From the NCBI GenBank assembly GCA_003339605.1, contig QOVW01000066.1:1-48539 (forward strand): DNA of 48,539 nucleotides, given 5' to 3'. The position numbers were made by a program, and so were the translations under genes. The notes beneath the pieces are model-generated. The model saw only the letters and a program-made list of their open reading frames with translations, was not told the origin of the DNA and made no database searches. Of the stretch, positions 1 through 8,181 are shown piece by piece. This DNA comes from Spirobacillus cienkowskii (lineage in GTDB: Bacteria > Bdellovibrionota_B > Oligoflexia > Silvanigrellales > Silvanigrellaceae). Numbering within the stretch: position 1 is the stretch's first letter; every line of letters starts with the position of its first letter.

Positions 1-150
1 ATAAACCCTCCCGCCTTTACAGTAAGGAGAAGATGACATAAAGTAACTGAATTATAAAATGAATGAGGAGCCTAATTCAGATTGAGGACACGCCCTAGAA
101 AAAAATGTTATATTTAATAATTTTATTTATTTTGTATGGAGAATAAATAA
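1..150. other. Left-edge non-coding or truncated region
   Basis: No complete gene is visible. Bases 1-100 are noticeably richer in G and C than the DNA that follows, which is strongly AT-rich. On the minus strand a frame is open from about 126 down to base 1 and runs off the window; it contains RACPQSELGSSFHF and then an ATG at 37-39. This could be the end of a mobile element or repeat, or a chance open frame. I see no terminal inverted repeat that would prove an insertion sequence. A Shine-Dalgarno-like GGAG at 138-141 belongs to the ATG at 151. Confidence 0.3.
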
Positions 151-253
151 ATGAATAATCAAAGAATTTGTAAATTTTTTAAAATAACATCTTTTTTACC
201 AATTTTTTTCAATTTTCACTTTATGCATCGGGATCTTATTTATTTTGCATAAA
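151..253 (+). other. Short leader ORF encoding an out-of-frame signal peptide
   Basis: An ATG at 151 is preceded by GGAG at 138-141, nine bases upstream, which is a good ribosome binding site. The frame gives MNNQRICKFFKITSFLPIF and continues hydrophobic: a basic n-region and a hydrophobic core as in a Sec signal peptide. It stops at 253. The downstream gene (279-656) is in another frame that is open from base 183, and in the overlap it reads SLYASGSYLFC, a good signal-peptidase region. One extra T in the T7 run at 203-209 would join the two frames. I read this as the true 5' end of the downstream gene, split by a frameshift (mutation, phase-variable tract or sequencing error). Confidence 0.45.
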
Positions 254-278
254 CGATACAGTTTCTAATCAACATATT

Positions 279-656
279 ATGAAAGAAGGCATAGGGTGGA
301 ATTGGGCAAAAGGGGGCGATAAAAATAATTTATTTGAAGACTACAAAGATATTATAGAAATATACCCAAATGGTATTTGGTTAAAAGGTCGTTTTTACAT
401 AAAAATACATCAAAATTTTAATTCAATTCTGGGTTTAAAAATATACCCAATTTTTTATAATGATGATGATGCGTTAAATTTTTGCGAAACATTAAAAAAG
501 AAATGCCAAAATGATTTTGGAGAACGTTTTAGTCGCGTAGGGGTTTCTACTTGGGCGATACCTAGATTAATTTGGGGTGAAGTTACCTTAGATGTATATG
601 ATCCATATGAAAATAATTATGAGGATTTAAAATGCAATATCGTTATTTCTCGTTAG
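279..656 (+). CDS. Hypothetical protein, probably the body of a secreted protein
   Basis: This 125-residue product belongs to no family I recognise. It is rich in aromatic residues (GIGWNWAKGG near the start, STWAIPRLIWGEV near residue 95) and has three cysteines, but no membrane segment inside the body. Its frame has no stop back to base 183, and the upstream stretch reads like the region around a signal-peptide cleavage site. The ATG at 279 has no ribosome binding site, so it is unlikely to be the real start. The probable start is the ATG at 151 in a different frame. A strong hairpin terminator follows at once. The frameshift suggests either a decaying gene or a sequencing error in a T run. 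Confidence 0.5.
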   Translation: MKEGIGWNWAKGGDKNNLFEDYKDIIEIYPNGIWLKGRFYIKIHQNFNSILGLKIYPIFYNDDDALNFCETLKKKCQNDFGERFSRVGVSTWAIPRLIWGEVTLDVYDPYENNYEDLKCNIVISR

Positions 657-674
657 CGGTACCACTATAACACA

Positions 675-707
675 AAAAGCCCTCTGGTATTAATTCAGAG
701 GGCTTTT
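675..707. terminator. Bidirectional rho-independent terminator
   Basis: AAAAGCCCTCTG (675-686) pairs perfectly with CAGAGGGCTTTT (696-707) across a nine-base loop. It has an A-run on the left and a T-run on the right, so it works on both strands. It lies between the small secreted-protein gene on the plus strand and the tRNA-His gene on the minus strand and would end both transcripts. Confidence 0.85.
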
Positions 708-714
708 AAAATGA

Positions 715-791
715 TGGGGTGACTGAGGGGACTTGAACCCCCGCATGATGGAATCACAATCCATTGTCTTAACCACTTGACTACAGCCACC
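715..791 (-). tRNA. tRNA-His (GTG anticodon)
   Basis: Read on the minus strand, the gene folds as a full cloverleaf. The extra 5' G typical of tRNA-His is at 791. The acceptor arm GTGGCTG (790-784) pairs with CAGTCAC (725-719) through one G-T pair. The anticodon loop is TTGTGAT, giving anticodon GTG for histidine. The T-arm GGGGG-TTCAAGT-CCCCT is present. The discriminator is C at 718, which would pair with the extra G. The CCA end is encoded (717-715). The gene stands alone, with its own promoter upstream and the bidirectional terminator downstream. Confidence 0.95.
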
Positions 792-806
792 ATAGTAAGA
801 CCAACA

Positions 807-835
807 TCAATACTTTACAAAGATCTCTGTGTCAA
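807..835 (-). promoter_or_regulatory. Promoter of tRNA-His
   Basis: On the minus strand a perfect TTGACA (835-830) is followed after 17 bases by TATTGA (812-807). Transcription would start about nine bases before the tRNA 5' end, as expected for a stable RNA gene. The -10 box is weak, so the assignment rests on the perfect -35 box, the spacing and the position. Confidence 0.55.
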
Positions 836-931
836 GTGCAGAAAATAAACTCCTTTAGTTTGGATGATCTACATGTTATTATAGGTTAATTTTACAGAAT
901 ACCTTTTAGGTTTGTAAAGAAGGGTAATTGC

Positions 932-1969
932 ATGGAGCTTCTTAAAATAGAGAAAATGAGGAGATTTTACGAGATTTTTCCTTATCCAAACCGTCCTCTG
1001 ATAGTTTTACCTAAAATTGAGGCGCAGTTTACGGCTCATGGAGGATTTGGGTTTGGTATTGCTTTAGGTAAAACAAATATAGCTTATACAATCTGGAAGT
1101 TGAGCAATGATTTTTCTGTTTTTGGAGGTTATGCCAATAAAAAAGAATGGCTTTGTATTTTTGTTGAACTGAAAAATCTTTTTTCTGATGAAAAAAGAAT
1201 ATTATTAGTTGGTTGTGGAACCGATGAGCCTGTATTGTTTAGAAAATTGCACCCTAAAAATGAAATTATTGCAATTGATCTGAGTCGAAAGGCAATTGAA
1301 AAGGCAAAAAAGAAAATTTCTTTTTTGAAAATTGCAAATTTTATTACCAAACGAGTAAAAACTAGTAAAATTGAATTTTTGCAGGGTAATGCAGAAGTTA
1401 TTTTAAATGAAAAGGCCCTAGGTAAGTTTGATTTTATTCAGTGCTTTGGGGTGCTTCATCATCAACCCGACCCCTTACCATTATTTTCTGCAATGGCCCA
1501 AAAACTAAATTCTGGAGGCGTCTTACGCCTTATGGTTTATAGCTTTCATGGAAGAAAGCTTGAGCGTCGGATTCAAACTCGTTATCAAAATATTTGGAGC
1601 GGCTTTTTTCAAAAAAAACATTTTAGATTCAAGATTTTATCGCATTATGCTTTACTAAGGTTTTGGCAGTTTTTTAATTTTTTAGGATTTTTTGCTTCGA
1701 GCAGAAAACGATTTTATTACTTAGGGGCTGGTTCTGTTAGCGTCGCAGATGCTTTTATGCATCCCTCTGATCCAGGAATACCTTTAAATTTAATAAATGA
1801 AATGGCAAAAAAATTAGAGCTTGAAATGATTTATTGTGAAGGTAAGTTAGAAGATAGGGGGTATGTTTTGGGGTTTGATGATCCCATTTCTACATGGAAT
1901 AAAATTGTAGAAGCGGATGAAAAACAAGAATTATTGACAAATCCTATAATAATTTTTCGTAAGGTATGA
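932..1969 (+). CDS. SAM-dependent class I methyltransferase
   Basis: This 345-residue protein has a central Rossmann methyltransferase domain. Motif I is LLVGCGTDEP (about residues 90-99), followed by the acidic strand end IIAIDLS, and the later motif FDFIQCFGVLHHQPDP. The N-terminus has a FPYPNRP motif that I have seen in methyltransferases of this general type. The substrate cannot be read from sequence. The start has a good ribosome binding site (GAAGGG, about eight bases upstream). The next gene, a glycosyltransferase, starts four bases after the stop, so the two probably act on the same glycan or other surface molecule. That pairing is an inference from spacing only. Confidence 0.8.
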   Translation: MELLKIEKMRRFYEIFPYPNRPLIVLPKIEAQFTAHGGFGFGIALGKTNIAYTIWKLSNDFSVFGGYANKKEWLCIFVELKNLFSDEKRILLVGCGTDEPVLFRKLHPKNEIIAIDLSRKAIEKAKKKISFLKIANFITKRVKTSKIEFLQGNAEVILNEKALGKFDFIQCFGVLHHQPDPLPLFSAMAQKLNSGGVLRLMVYSFHGRKLERRIQTRYQNIWSGFFQKKHFRFKILSHYALLRFWQFFNFLGFFASSRKRFYYLGAGSVSVADAFMHPSDPGIPLNLINEMAKKLELEMIYCEGKLEDRGYVLGFDDPISTWNKIVEADEKQELLTNPIIIFRKV

Positions 1970-1973
1970 CTTT

Positions 1974-3176
1974 TTGAAAGATAATTTTGAGTTAAAACAT
2001 TTATTTTTAAATTCTAATCCTTGGTTTTCTGCAGTTTCTGATTATAGTTTACAACTTGCATTGTATCTTAATCAGCCCGATGGAGTATTGTATTGCTCAG
2101 AAGTAGGTCATACAGCAATGCAGCAAAAATGCTTAGAAAATCATTTACCTTTTAAACATTTGCCAATTCATAGGCAAACAATAATTTCTTTTATGACGAG
2201 TTTAATTTTTATAATTCAAACCTTATTTAAGTATAAAAATAAACAAATTTTTTTTTGGACCTTTGAAGGTAGAGAACATTCTTTTTGTGTTGTAACTAAA
2301 ATATTATTTCCTTTCTTATGGAAAAATAAAAAATTAATTCGAGTTAGAGGTCAAGCGCAAAGACTTAAATCAAATTTTTTTTCAAGAATAATTTATAATT
2401 ATTTAACTAATAAAATTATATTTGCTGCAGATTGTATAAAAAAACAAGTTGGTTTTGAATTGAATAAAAATAAAACAATTGTTCATTATTACGCTAAAGA
2501 TGCAATGCCTCAAAAAAATTATGAAAATAGGTTTTATTTAGACAGCTCATTTCCACCAATAGATAAAAATAAACTCTCTTTTTTAGTTATTGGAAGATTT
2601 GATCCCGTTAAGGGGCATGATTATTTATTAGAAGCATTTAGCAAGGCAAATTTTAAAGATAGATTTAATAATACAATAGAAAGTCAGTTAATTTTTTTAG
2701 GGTATAAAGCAAATATTAACCCACAAAATATTTTTTTAAAACATTTAAGTAAGTTTGATATTCAAAAATCTAATGTTAATAAGTTTTTTTTAGAGGATTC
2801 TTCTCAAAAAAAACAAGTATTTATAATTGAAGAAAAAATTAATAATATAGAAAACTTAATTGCTACTGTAAGTTTTGGGGTTATTCCAAGCTTAGGGAGT
2901 GAGGTTATTTGTAGAGTTGGAGTAGAATTTTTACAAAGCGGTATTCCTGTATTAAGTTCAAACGTAGGAGCACTACCAGAAGTTCTTTCCGTATTTAGTA
3001 ATTTAATTTTTAATTCCGGAGACGAAGAAAATTTAAAACAAAAATTAGAATATTCAGCTGCAATCTTTTTAGAAAAAAACCAATATATTCTTCTTAAAGA
3101 TAAAGCTAAATTAGAAGGAAATAATAGGTTTTCTTCTAGTAGTTATAATTCGCTGCTAAATTTTATATACAATTGA
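1974..3176 (+). CDS. Family 4-like glycosyltransferase
   Basis: This 400-residue protein resembles GT-B glycosyltransferases. The C-terminal half carries FLVIGRFDPVKGHDYLLEAF, the usual start of the nucleotide-sugar-binding domain, and later IPSLGSEVICRVGVEFLQSGIPVLSSNVGALPE. That corresponds to the E-x7-E donor-binding region and the SxxGxxPE loop of family 4. The N-terminal acceptor domain (NSNPWFSAVSDYSLQLALYL) is divergent. The start codon is TTG at 1974, right behind the methyltransferase stop, with TAAGG as possible ribosome binding site. Donor and acceptor sugars are unknown. The last 15 bp before the convergent ugpC contain no clear terminator. Confidence 0.8.
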   Translation: MKDNFELKHLFLNSNPWFSAVSDYSLQLALYLNQPDGVLYCSEVGHTAMQQKCLENHLPFKHLPIHRQTIISFMTSLIFIIQTLFKYKNKQIFFWTFEGREHSFCVVTKILFPFLWKNKKLIRVRGQAQRLKSNFFSRIIYNYLTNKIIFAADCIKKQVGFELNKNKTIVHYYAKDAMPQKNYENRFYLDSSFPPIDKNKLSFLVIGRFDPVKGHDYLLEAFSKANFKDRFNNTIESQLIFLGYKANINPQNIFLKHLSKFDIQKSNVNKFFLEDSSQKKQVFIIEEKINNIENLIATVSFGVIPSLGSEVICRVGVEFLQSGIPVLSSNVGALPEVLSVFSNLIFNSGDEENLKQKLEYSAAIFLEKNQYILLKDKAKLEGNNRFSSSSYNSLLNFIYN

Positions 3177-3189
3177 TTCAAATAAATAA

Positions 3190-4212
3190 CTAAGTATCTT
3201 TTGGAAAAAAATGGAGATCATCGTTTTTAAAACTAATATAAAGTTTTTTTGAGCTAAAATCATTATTTATTTTATTTGTTTTGATTATGATAGAAATGTT
3301 AGAATTTTCAATTTTTCCATAAACAAGACTTTCATGACCTATAATTTCGAACATTTCAAATTTAAATGGTATTGATTTTTTGTCTTCAATATCCGTTAAA
3401 ATTTTAATATTTTCTGGTCTTATTCCAACAATACAGTTTTTATTGAAATTATTAAAATTAATATAGTTCGAAATATATTCTCCAGGAATAAAATTCATAG
3501 GAGGGTTTCCAATAAAACCTCCAACAAAAGTTGAAGCTGGTTTAGTATACAATTCTATTGGAGTACCAATTTGTTCAATATTTCCTTTGTTTAGTAAAAC
3601 AATTCTATCTGCAAGTGTCATTGCTTCAATTTGATCATGTGTTACATAAATACTAGTAGTATTAAATTTTTTTTGAATTTTTTTAATTTCAAAGCGCATT
3701 TGTGTCCTTAGTTTTGCATCTAAGTTACTTAATGGTTCGTCAAATAAAAAAACATTGGGATCTCTAACTATTGCTCTACCCATTGCAACTCGCTGTCTTT
3801 GGCCACCACTAAGTTGACTAGGTTTTCGTTGTAGAAGCTCATTCAGTTGAAGAATTTCTGACGCAAAATTAACTTTTTTTATAATTTCTGATTTTGATAC
3901 TTTCTGTAACTTTAGTCCGTAAGCGATGTTATTAAACACCGTCATGTGGGGATATAAAGCATAATTTTGAAAGACCATAGCAATTTTTCTATCTTTAGGC
4001 TCAATATTTGTTACATTTTTTTCTCCTATAAATATTTCGCCTTTTGACACCGCCTCAAGACCTGCCACTAAACGTAATAAAGTTGATTTTCCAAAGCCAC
4101 TTGGCCCTAAAATAACTATAAATTCACCATCACTAATTTTTAAATTAATATTGCTTAATATTCGTTGATTGTTAAATAACTTTTCTAAACTTTTTAATGT
4201 TACTGTAGCCAT
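3190..4212 (-). CDS. ugpC: sn-glycerol-3-phosphate ABC transporter ATPase UgpC
   Basis: This is the nucleotide-binding subunit of a MalK/UgpC-type sugar or glycerol-phosphate importer, 340 residues long against about 350 for the family. It shows Walker A GPSGFGKST (36-44), Q-loop in VFQNYALYPHMTV, signature LSGGQRQRVAMGRA, Walker B VFLFDEPLSNLDAKLR and switch histidine in VTHDQIEAMTL. The C-terminal regulatory TOBE/OB domain includes VGIRPENI. It is the last gene of the minus-strand ugpQBAEC operon, 17 bases after ugpE, with AGGA ahead of its ATG. The substrate assignment comes from its operon partners, because ATPases of this class are often shared between importers. Confidence 0.9.
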   Translation of the reverse strand: MATVTLKSLEKLFNNQRILSNINLKISDGEFIVILGPSGFGKSTLLRLVAGLEAVSKGEIFIGEKNVTNIEPKDRKIAMVFQNYALYPHMTVFNNIAYGLKLQKVSKSEIIKKVNFASEILQLNELLQRKPSQLSGGQRQRVAMGRAIVRDPNVFLFDEPLSNLDAKLRTQMRFEIKKIQKKFNTTSIYVTHDQIEAMTLADRIVLLNKGNIEQIGTPIELYTKPASTFVGGFIGNPPMNFIPGEYISNYINFNNFNKNCIVGIRPENIKILTDIEDKKSIPFKFEMFEIIGHESLVYGKIENSNISIIIKTNKINNDFSSKKLYISFKNDDLHFFPKDT

Positions 4213-4229
4213 TATTTATTCCTATTAAT

Positions 4230-5075
4230 TTATTTTTCAGAATCAATCAATCCTTTTACAAATAATTTTTGCATAAATACAACAACAAATATCGGTGGGA
4301 GCATAGCAATTACAGCAACTCCCATTACCTTTTCCCACGGGGTTGCACCATCTGGAGAAATCATTTGAGTGAGAGCAATAATGATAGTGTTCATACTTTG
4401 TTTTGTAGTAATAAGAAGCGGCCAAAGATACTGATTCCATCCATAAATAAATAAAATTACAAAAAGAGCTGCTATTGTTGTTCTAGAAAGTGGAAAAACG
4501 ATATCCCAAAAAAAATGCAATGGACCTGCCCCATCAATTTTTGCTGCTTCACAAAGTTCATCTGGTATTGTCATAAAAAATTGTCTAAATAAAAAAGTTG
4601 CAGTTGCTGAGGCAATTAAAGGAATTGATAAGCCGTGATAAGAATCTAAAAGATTTAAATTTGAAGCCATTTGAAATGTTGGAACTATACGAACTTCAAT
4701 TGGGAGCATTAATGTTATAAAAATTAAAAAAAACAAAGTTTTTTTAAAAGGAAAATTGAAATATACTATAGAATATGCTGATATAATAGAAATTACAGTT
4801 TTACCAATTGTTATTAATACTGTTGTAATCAGACTATTAAATAAAAGCTTCCAAATTGATATACCTGGTAAAATATTTTTTTCGGGATTTAATATTTCTA
4901 AATAGTTTTTAAATAACTGTGTGCCAGGAATTAATCCTATTTTTCCGTGTAATATATTTTGTATGCTTTCTGTAGATGCAATAAAGCAAAAGTAAATAGG
5001 AAATACAATTATAATTGTTCCAAATATCAATATAAAATTGGTTAAAAAATAAGTTTTTTTAAAATTATTAAACAT
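4230..5075 (-). CDS. ugpE: sn-glycerol-3-phosphate ABC transporter permease UgpE
   Basis: This 281-residue membrane protein matches the UgpE/MalG class of importer permeases, with six predicted membrane helices. The cytoplasmic EAA loop reads ELCEAAKIDGAGPLHFFWDI (about residues 172-191), followed by VFPLSR; this loop docks on the UgpC ATPase. The conserved FLFRQFF and GWNQYLWPLLIT segments are also present. Its ATG lies two bases beyond the ugpA stop, so the two permeases are translationally coupled. It would pair with UgpA to form the channel for glycerol-3-phosphate and glycerophosphodiesters. Confidence 0.92.
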   Translation of the reverse strand: MFNNFKKTYFLTNFILIFGTIIIVFPIYFCFIASTESIQNILHGKIGLIPGTQLFKNYLEILNPEKNILPGISIWKLLFNSLITTVLITIGKTVISIISAYSIVYFNFPFKKTLFFLIFITLMLPIEVRIVPTFQMASNLNLLDSYHGLSIPLIASATATFLFRQFFMTIPDELCEAAKIDGAGPLHFFWDIVFPLSRTTIAALFVILFIYGWNQYLWPLLITTKQSMNTIIIALTQMISPDGATPWEKVMGVAVIAMLPPIFVVVFMQKLFVKGLIDSEK

Positions 5076-5077
5076 TT

Positions 5078-5959
5078 TTAATAGTGAACCTTTTTTTCTA
5101 CAAATTTAAAATGGATTAATGTTATTATGGATACAAAAATCATTAATATTACAGACTGTGCTGCAGAACTTCCTAAATTAAGATTTATAATTCCATCAAC
5201 ATAAACTTTGTAAACGAGATTTGTTGTAGAATATCCAGGTCCTCCTTGCGTGGTTGTAAAAATTATTCCAAATGTATCAAAAAATGTATAAATTAAATTC
5301 ATTATAAATAAAAAAAATGTTGTTGGAGAAATAATTGGTATAATTATATCAATAAATTTTCTAAAAGAACTAGCGCCATCAATAGAGGCTGCTTCAAGTA
5401 GTGATTTTGGTATTGACTGAAGACTAGCTAGATAAAATAAAAAATTATAACTAATTTGTTTCCAGCTTGCTGCAACTATTATTAAAATTAATGCATGATT
5501 TTCATTTAAGTTAGGATCCCATAAAATATTAATTTTTTGCAAAATATTTGATATATATCCTATGGATGGATTAAATAGAAAAAACCATAATATTCCTGCA
5601 ATTGCAGGTGCAACAGCATAGGGGCATATAATAAGAGTTTGATAGACTATTTTTCCAAAATTAACTTTATAAACAAGTCCAGATAATATAAGAGAAATTG
5701 TTAAACAAATTAGAGTTACAAAAAAGCTAAAAATTATTGTTACAAATATAGAAGATAAGTAATTATTATCAAAAAATATATCTAGGTAATTTTGAAACCA
5801 TATAAATTCTGTACTTAAGCCAAAAGCATCTTCTTTTAAAAATGATTGCCATATTGCCAATATTGCAGGCCAAAAAAAGAAAACAGATGAAATAAGTATT
5901 TGTGGAGCTATAAGTAAGTATGGTAATAATTTAGAATTAAAAATTACTCTTTTTTGCAC
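5078..5959 (-). CDS. ugpA: sn-glycerol-3-phosphate ABC transporter permease UgpA
   Basis: This 293-residue permease of the UgpA/MalF class has six predicted membrane helices. Its EAA loop (LLEAASIDGASSFRKFIDII) mediates contact with UgpC, and the TQGGPGYSTTNLVYKVY segment is typical of the family. The start codon is GTG, placed directly after the ugpB stop codon with AGGTGG a few bases upstream, which favours translational coupling to the binding-protein gene. Together with UgpE it forms the membrane channel. Identification is supported by the full set of ugp neighbours. Confidence 0.92.
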   Translation of the reverse strand: MQKRVIFNSKLLPYLLIAPQILISSVFFFWPAILAIWQSFLKEDAFGLSTEFIWFQNYLDIFFDNNYLSSIFVTIIFSFFVTLICLTISLILSGLVYKVNFGKIVYQTLIICPYAVAPAIAGILWFFLFNPSIGYISNILQKINILWDPNLNENHALILIIVAASWKQISYNFLFYLASLQSIPKSLLEAASIDGASSFRKFIDIIIPIISPTTFFLFIMNLIYTFFDTFGIIFTTTQGGPGYSTTNLVYKVYVDGIINLNLGSSAAQSVILMIFVSIITLIHFKFVEKKVHY

Positions 5960-7261
5960 TTATCCACCTGTTTTTTGTATAATTTCATTACCTTTTTCTA
6001 CAGCATTATCAAGTGCCATTTTTGCTGTAATCTTACCAGATAGCATCGACTCAAAATTTGATTCTACAATGTTACGAATATTTGGCAGTCCATTAATTCT
6101 TAAACCTTTTGAGTTTTCTGTTGGAGGCTTATTATTTAATTCAGAAATTGCAATTTCATAACCAGAATTATTTTTATAAAATCCTTGTAACTTAGTTTGT
6201 TCGTAAGATTTAAAGGTAACGGGTAAATAACCACTTGTTTGATGCCATCTTGCCATTACCTGAGGTCTCGATAAATATTCAATAAAAATTGCTGCTGCTT
6301 TTTGATGGTCTTTTGGAATTCCATTAAAAACCCAGAGACTCGCTCCTCCAATTATTGTGTTTTGTGGTGCGCCAGAAACATTTTTATAATATGGAAGAGG
6401 TGCTACAGAAAATTCGACGTTAGATGCTTTGACATCACCATATGAACCGGTTGAGTCAAAATACATTCCGCATTTTTGAGTTGAAAATGCCATTTGAGCT
6501 TCGGAGGTTCTACCATAATAAGTAAAAAAACCTTTTTTATTTGCATTTTGTAAATTTTCCCAATGTTGCACTTGTATTTTAGAATTAAAAGTGAGCTTCG
6601 GTTTTTTTGAAGACATTCCGTTGTGATCTGTTGCATAAGGAATATTGTGCCATGCACTAAAGTTTTCTAGCTGAATCCATGCTGGCCAAGCAGAGGTAAA
6701 ACCACATAGAGCAGCACCAGAATTTTTAATTTTTTCTGCGTAAACAAATAATTCTTCCCATGTTTTGGGTGGAGAGTTTGGATTTAATCCAGCCTTTTTA
6801 AAAATTTTATTATTATAATATAATATTGGAGACGAGCTATTTAAAGGAAATGAAAAAAGCATGTTATTTTCGCTATAATAACCTTTAACTGCTGGAATAA
6901 TATCATCATAATTTATTGTAATATTGTTTTCATTTAAAAGTTGTGAAATTGGAATGGTTGCTCCTTTTGCGAAAAGCATTGTCGCTGTTCCAACCTCATA
7001 TATTTGAATGATATCGGGTTGTTTTTTTGCTCTGTAAGCCGCAATTCCAGAAATCATTGTTTCTTGATATGTGCCTTTTTTAACAGCAATAACTTCAATA
7101 TCATTTTGTGACTTATTAAAATCTAAAATAATATCGTTTAAGTAATCACTGGTAGTTCCTGAAAGTCCATGCCAAAATTGAATTTTTGTTTTTGAATAAG
7201 CATTATTAAAACAAAATAATAATAAAAATATTGGATAAAAAAAATTATAACTATATCTCAT
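5960..7261 (-). CDS. ugpB: sn-glycerol-3-phosphate-binding periplasmic protein UgpB
   Basis: This is the extracellular solute-binding protein of the Ugp importer. I place the start at 7261 rather than at the upstream ATG at 7279. The 7261 ATG is preceded by AAGGA, begins a clean Sec signal peptide (MRYSYNFF, a hydrophobic core, then NNAYS before KTKIQFWHGLSG), and leaves the ugpQ stop five bases away instead of overlapping. The mature protein starts with the family motif IQFWHGL and contains QPDIIQIYEVGTATM. From this start it is 433 residues, close to the family norm. It binds glycerol-3-phosphate or glycerophosphodiesters and delivers them to UgpAE. Confidence 0.92.
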   Translation of the reverse strand: MRYSYNFFYPIFLLLFCFNNAYSKTKIQFWHGLSGTTSDYLNDIILDFNKSQNDIEVIAVKKGTYQETMISGIAAYRAKKQPDIIQIYEVGTATMLFAKGATIPISQLLNENNITINYDDIIPAVKGYYSENNMLFSFPLNSSSPILYYNNKIFKKAGLNPNSPPKTWEELFVYAEKIKNSGAALCGFTSAWPAWIQLENFSAWHNIPYATDHNGMSSKKPKLTFNSKIQVQHWENLQNANKKGFFTYYGRTSEAQMAFSTQKCGMYFDSTGSYGDVKASNVEFSVAPLPYYKNVSGAPQNTIIGGASLWVFNGIPKDHQKAAAIFIEYLSRPQVMARWHQTSGYLPVTFKSYEQTKLQGFYKNNSGYEIAISELNNKPPTENSKGLRINGLPNIRNIVESNFESMLSGKITAKMALDNAVEKGNEIIQKTGG

Positions 7262-7266
7262 AGCTG

Positions 7267-7995
7267 TTATTCCTTCCATGGAAAATCTGTAAAAATTGAA
7301 GTAACCCCAGTTTTAAATAATTCATTAGCTCTTTTTGTATCATTTACAGTATATGCCAATACAGGATAATTTTCATTAATTATTTCTAAAATTTTTTCAT
7401 CGCTTATATTTTCATGATCAATATGAATAGTGTTTGCTTGAACAGATTTTGCAATACTATTCCAGTCAATTGGTAGTGTTTCAAATAGCGCTCCAATAAT
7501 TAATTCAGGAAATACTTTTTTTGCGGCTACAAGTGATTCCATGCTAAAGCTTGAAACTATTGGTGGAGGTAGTTCTTTGGGCCATAAATTTTGTAAAACT
7601 TTTGCTACTAAAATAGCAGTTTTTTCTTCTTTTTTTGGACATGGTTTTATTTCAATATTTGCTCCTAATTTTAGTTCATTTAAAAGTTTTATTGTTTCTT
7701 CAAAAGAGGGTACTTTTTCGTTAGTAAAAGACTCATGAAACCATGATCCTGCATCAAGTTTTTTTATTTCCAAAAAATTAGTATTCGCTACTTTTCCCTT
7801 ACCATTAGTTGTTCTTTCGAGCGTATCATCGTGCATCACTATTAAAATGCTATCTTGAGTTTCTTTTACATCAAACTCTACCCAACGAGCTCCAAGCTCT
7901 TTTGCTTTTTTAAAAGATGTTAGGGTATTTTCTGGTGCAAATCCTTTTGCTCCTCGATGTCCTATAATTTTAGGAATCTTAAGGTTTTTAGGCAT
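7267..7995 (-). CDS. ugpQ: Glycerophosphodiester phosphodiesterase UgpQ
   Basis: This 242-residue cytosolic enzyme hydrolyses glycerophosphodiesters to glycerol-3-phosphate and an alcohol. GDPD-family motifs are complete: IIGHRGAKGFAPENTLTSF near the start (catalytic His), WVEFDVKET (metal Glu and Asp), VMHDDTLERTTNGKG (second catalytic His), and later ANIEIKP and VSSFS. The C-terminal VLAYTVND is also typical. It has no signal peptide, in line with action on imported diesters. GGAGG lies just before the ATG. It is the first gene of the operon and ugpB follows five bases later. Placing the phosphodiesterase first differs from the Escherichia coli order, where ugpQ is last. Confidence 0.92.
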   Translation of the reverse strand: MPKNLKIPKIIGHRGAKGFAPENTLTSFKKAKELGARWVEFDVKETQDSILIVMHDDTLERTTNGKGKVANTNFLEIKKLDAGSWFHESFTNEKVPSFEETIKLLNELKLGANIEIKPCPKKEEKTAILVAKVLQNLWPKELPPPIVSSFSMESLVAAKKVFPELIIGALFETLPIDWNSIAKSVQANTIHIDHENISDEKILEIINENYPVLAYTVNDTKRANELFKTGVTSIFTDFPWKE

Positions 7996-8016
7996 GAAAC
8001 CTCCGTAGACTGTTTA

Positions 8017-8046
8017 TTGACAAAAAATAATTTTCGCGCATATACT
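8017..8046 (+). promoter_or_regulatory. Sigma70-type promoter of the acetylpolyamine amidohydrolase gene
   Basis: A perfect TTGACA (8017-8022) is followed after 18 bases by TATACT (8041-8046) on the plus strand, pointing toward the gene at 8182. The predicted 5' leader would be about 130 bases. A second -10-like TATAAT lies at 8098-8103, inside an inverted repeat (ATACTTT at 8080-8086 and AAAGTAT at 8094-8100) that could be an operator. Confidence 0.55.
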
Positions 8047-8181
8047 AATTTGAAATTAGAAATTTATAAACCCTTTTTAATACTTTCTTACATAAAGTAT
8101 AATCTTAAATAAGAAAAAGATATTTTATAGAGAATTGTTTATGTTTGATTTTATCTTTTGTATTAGAAAGTTATTGCAGGC

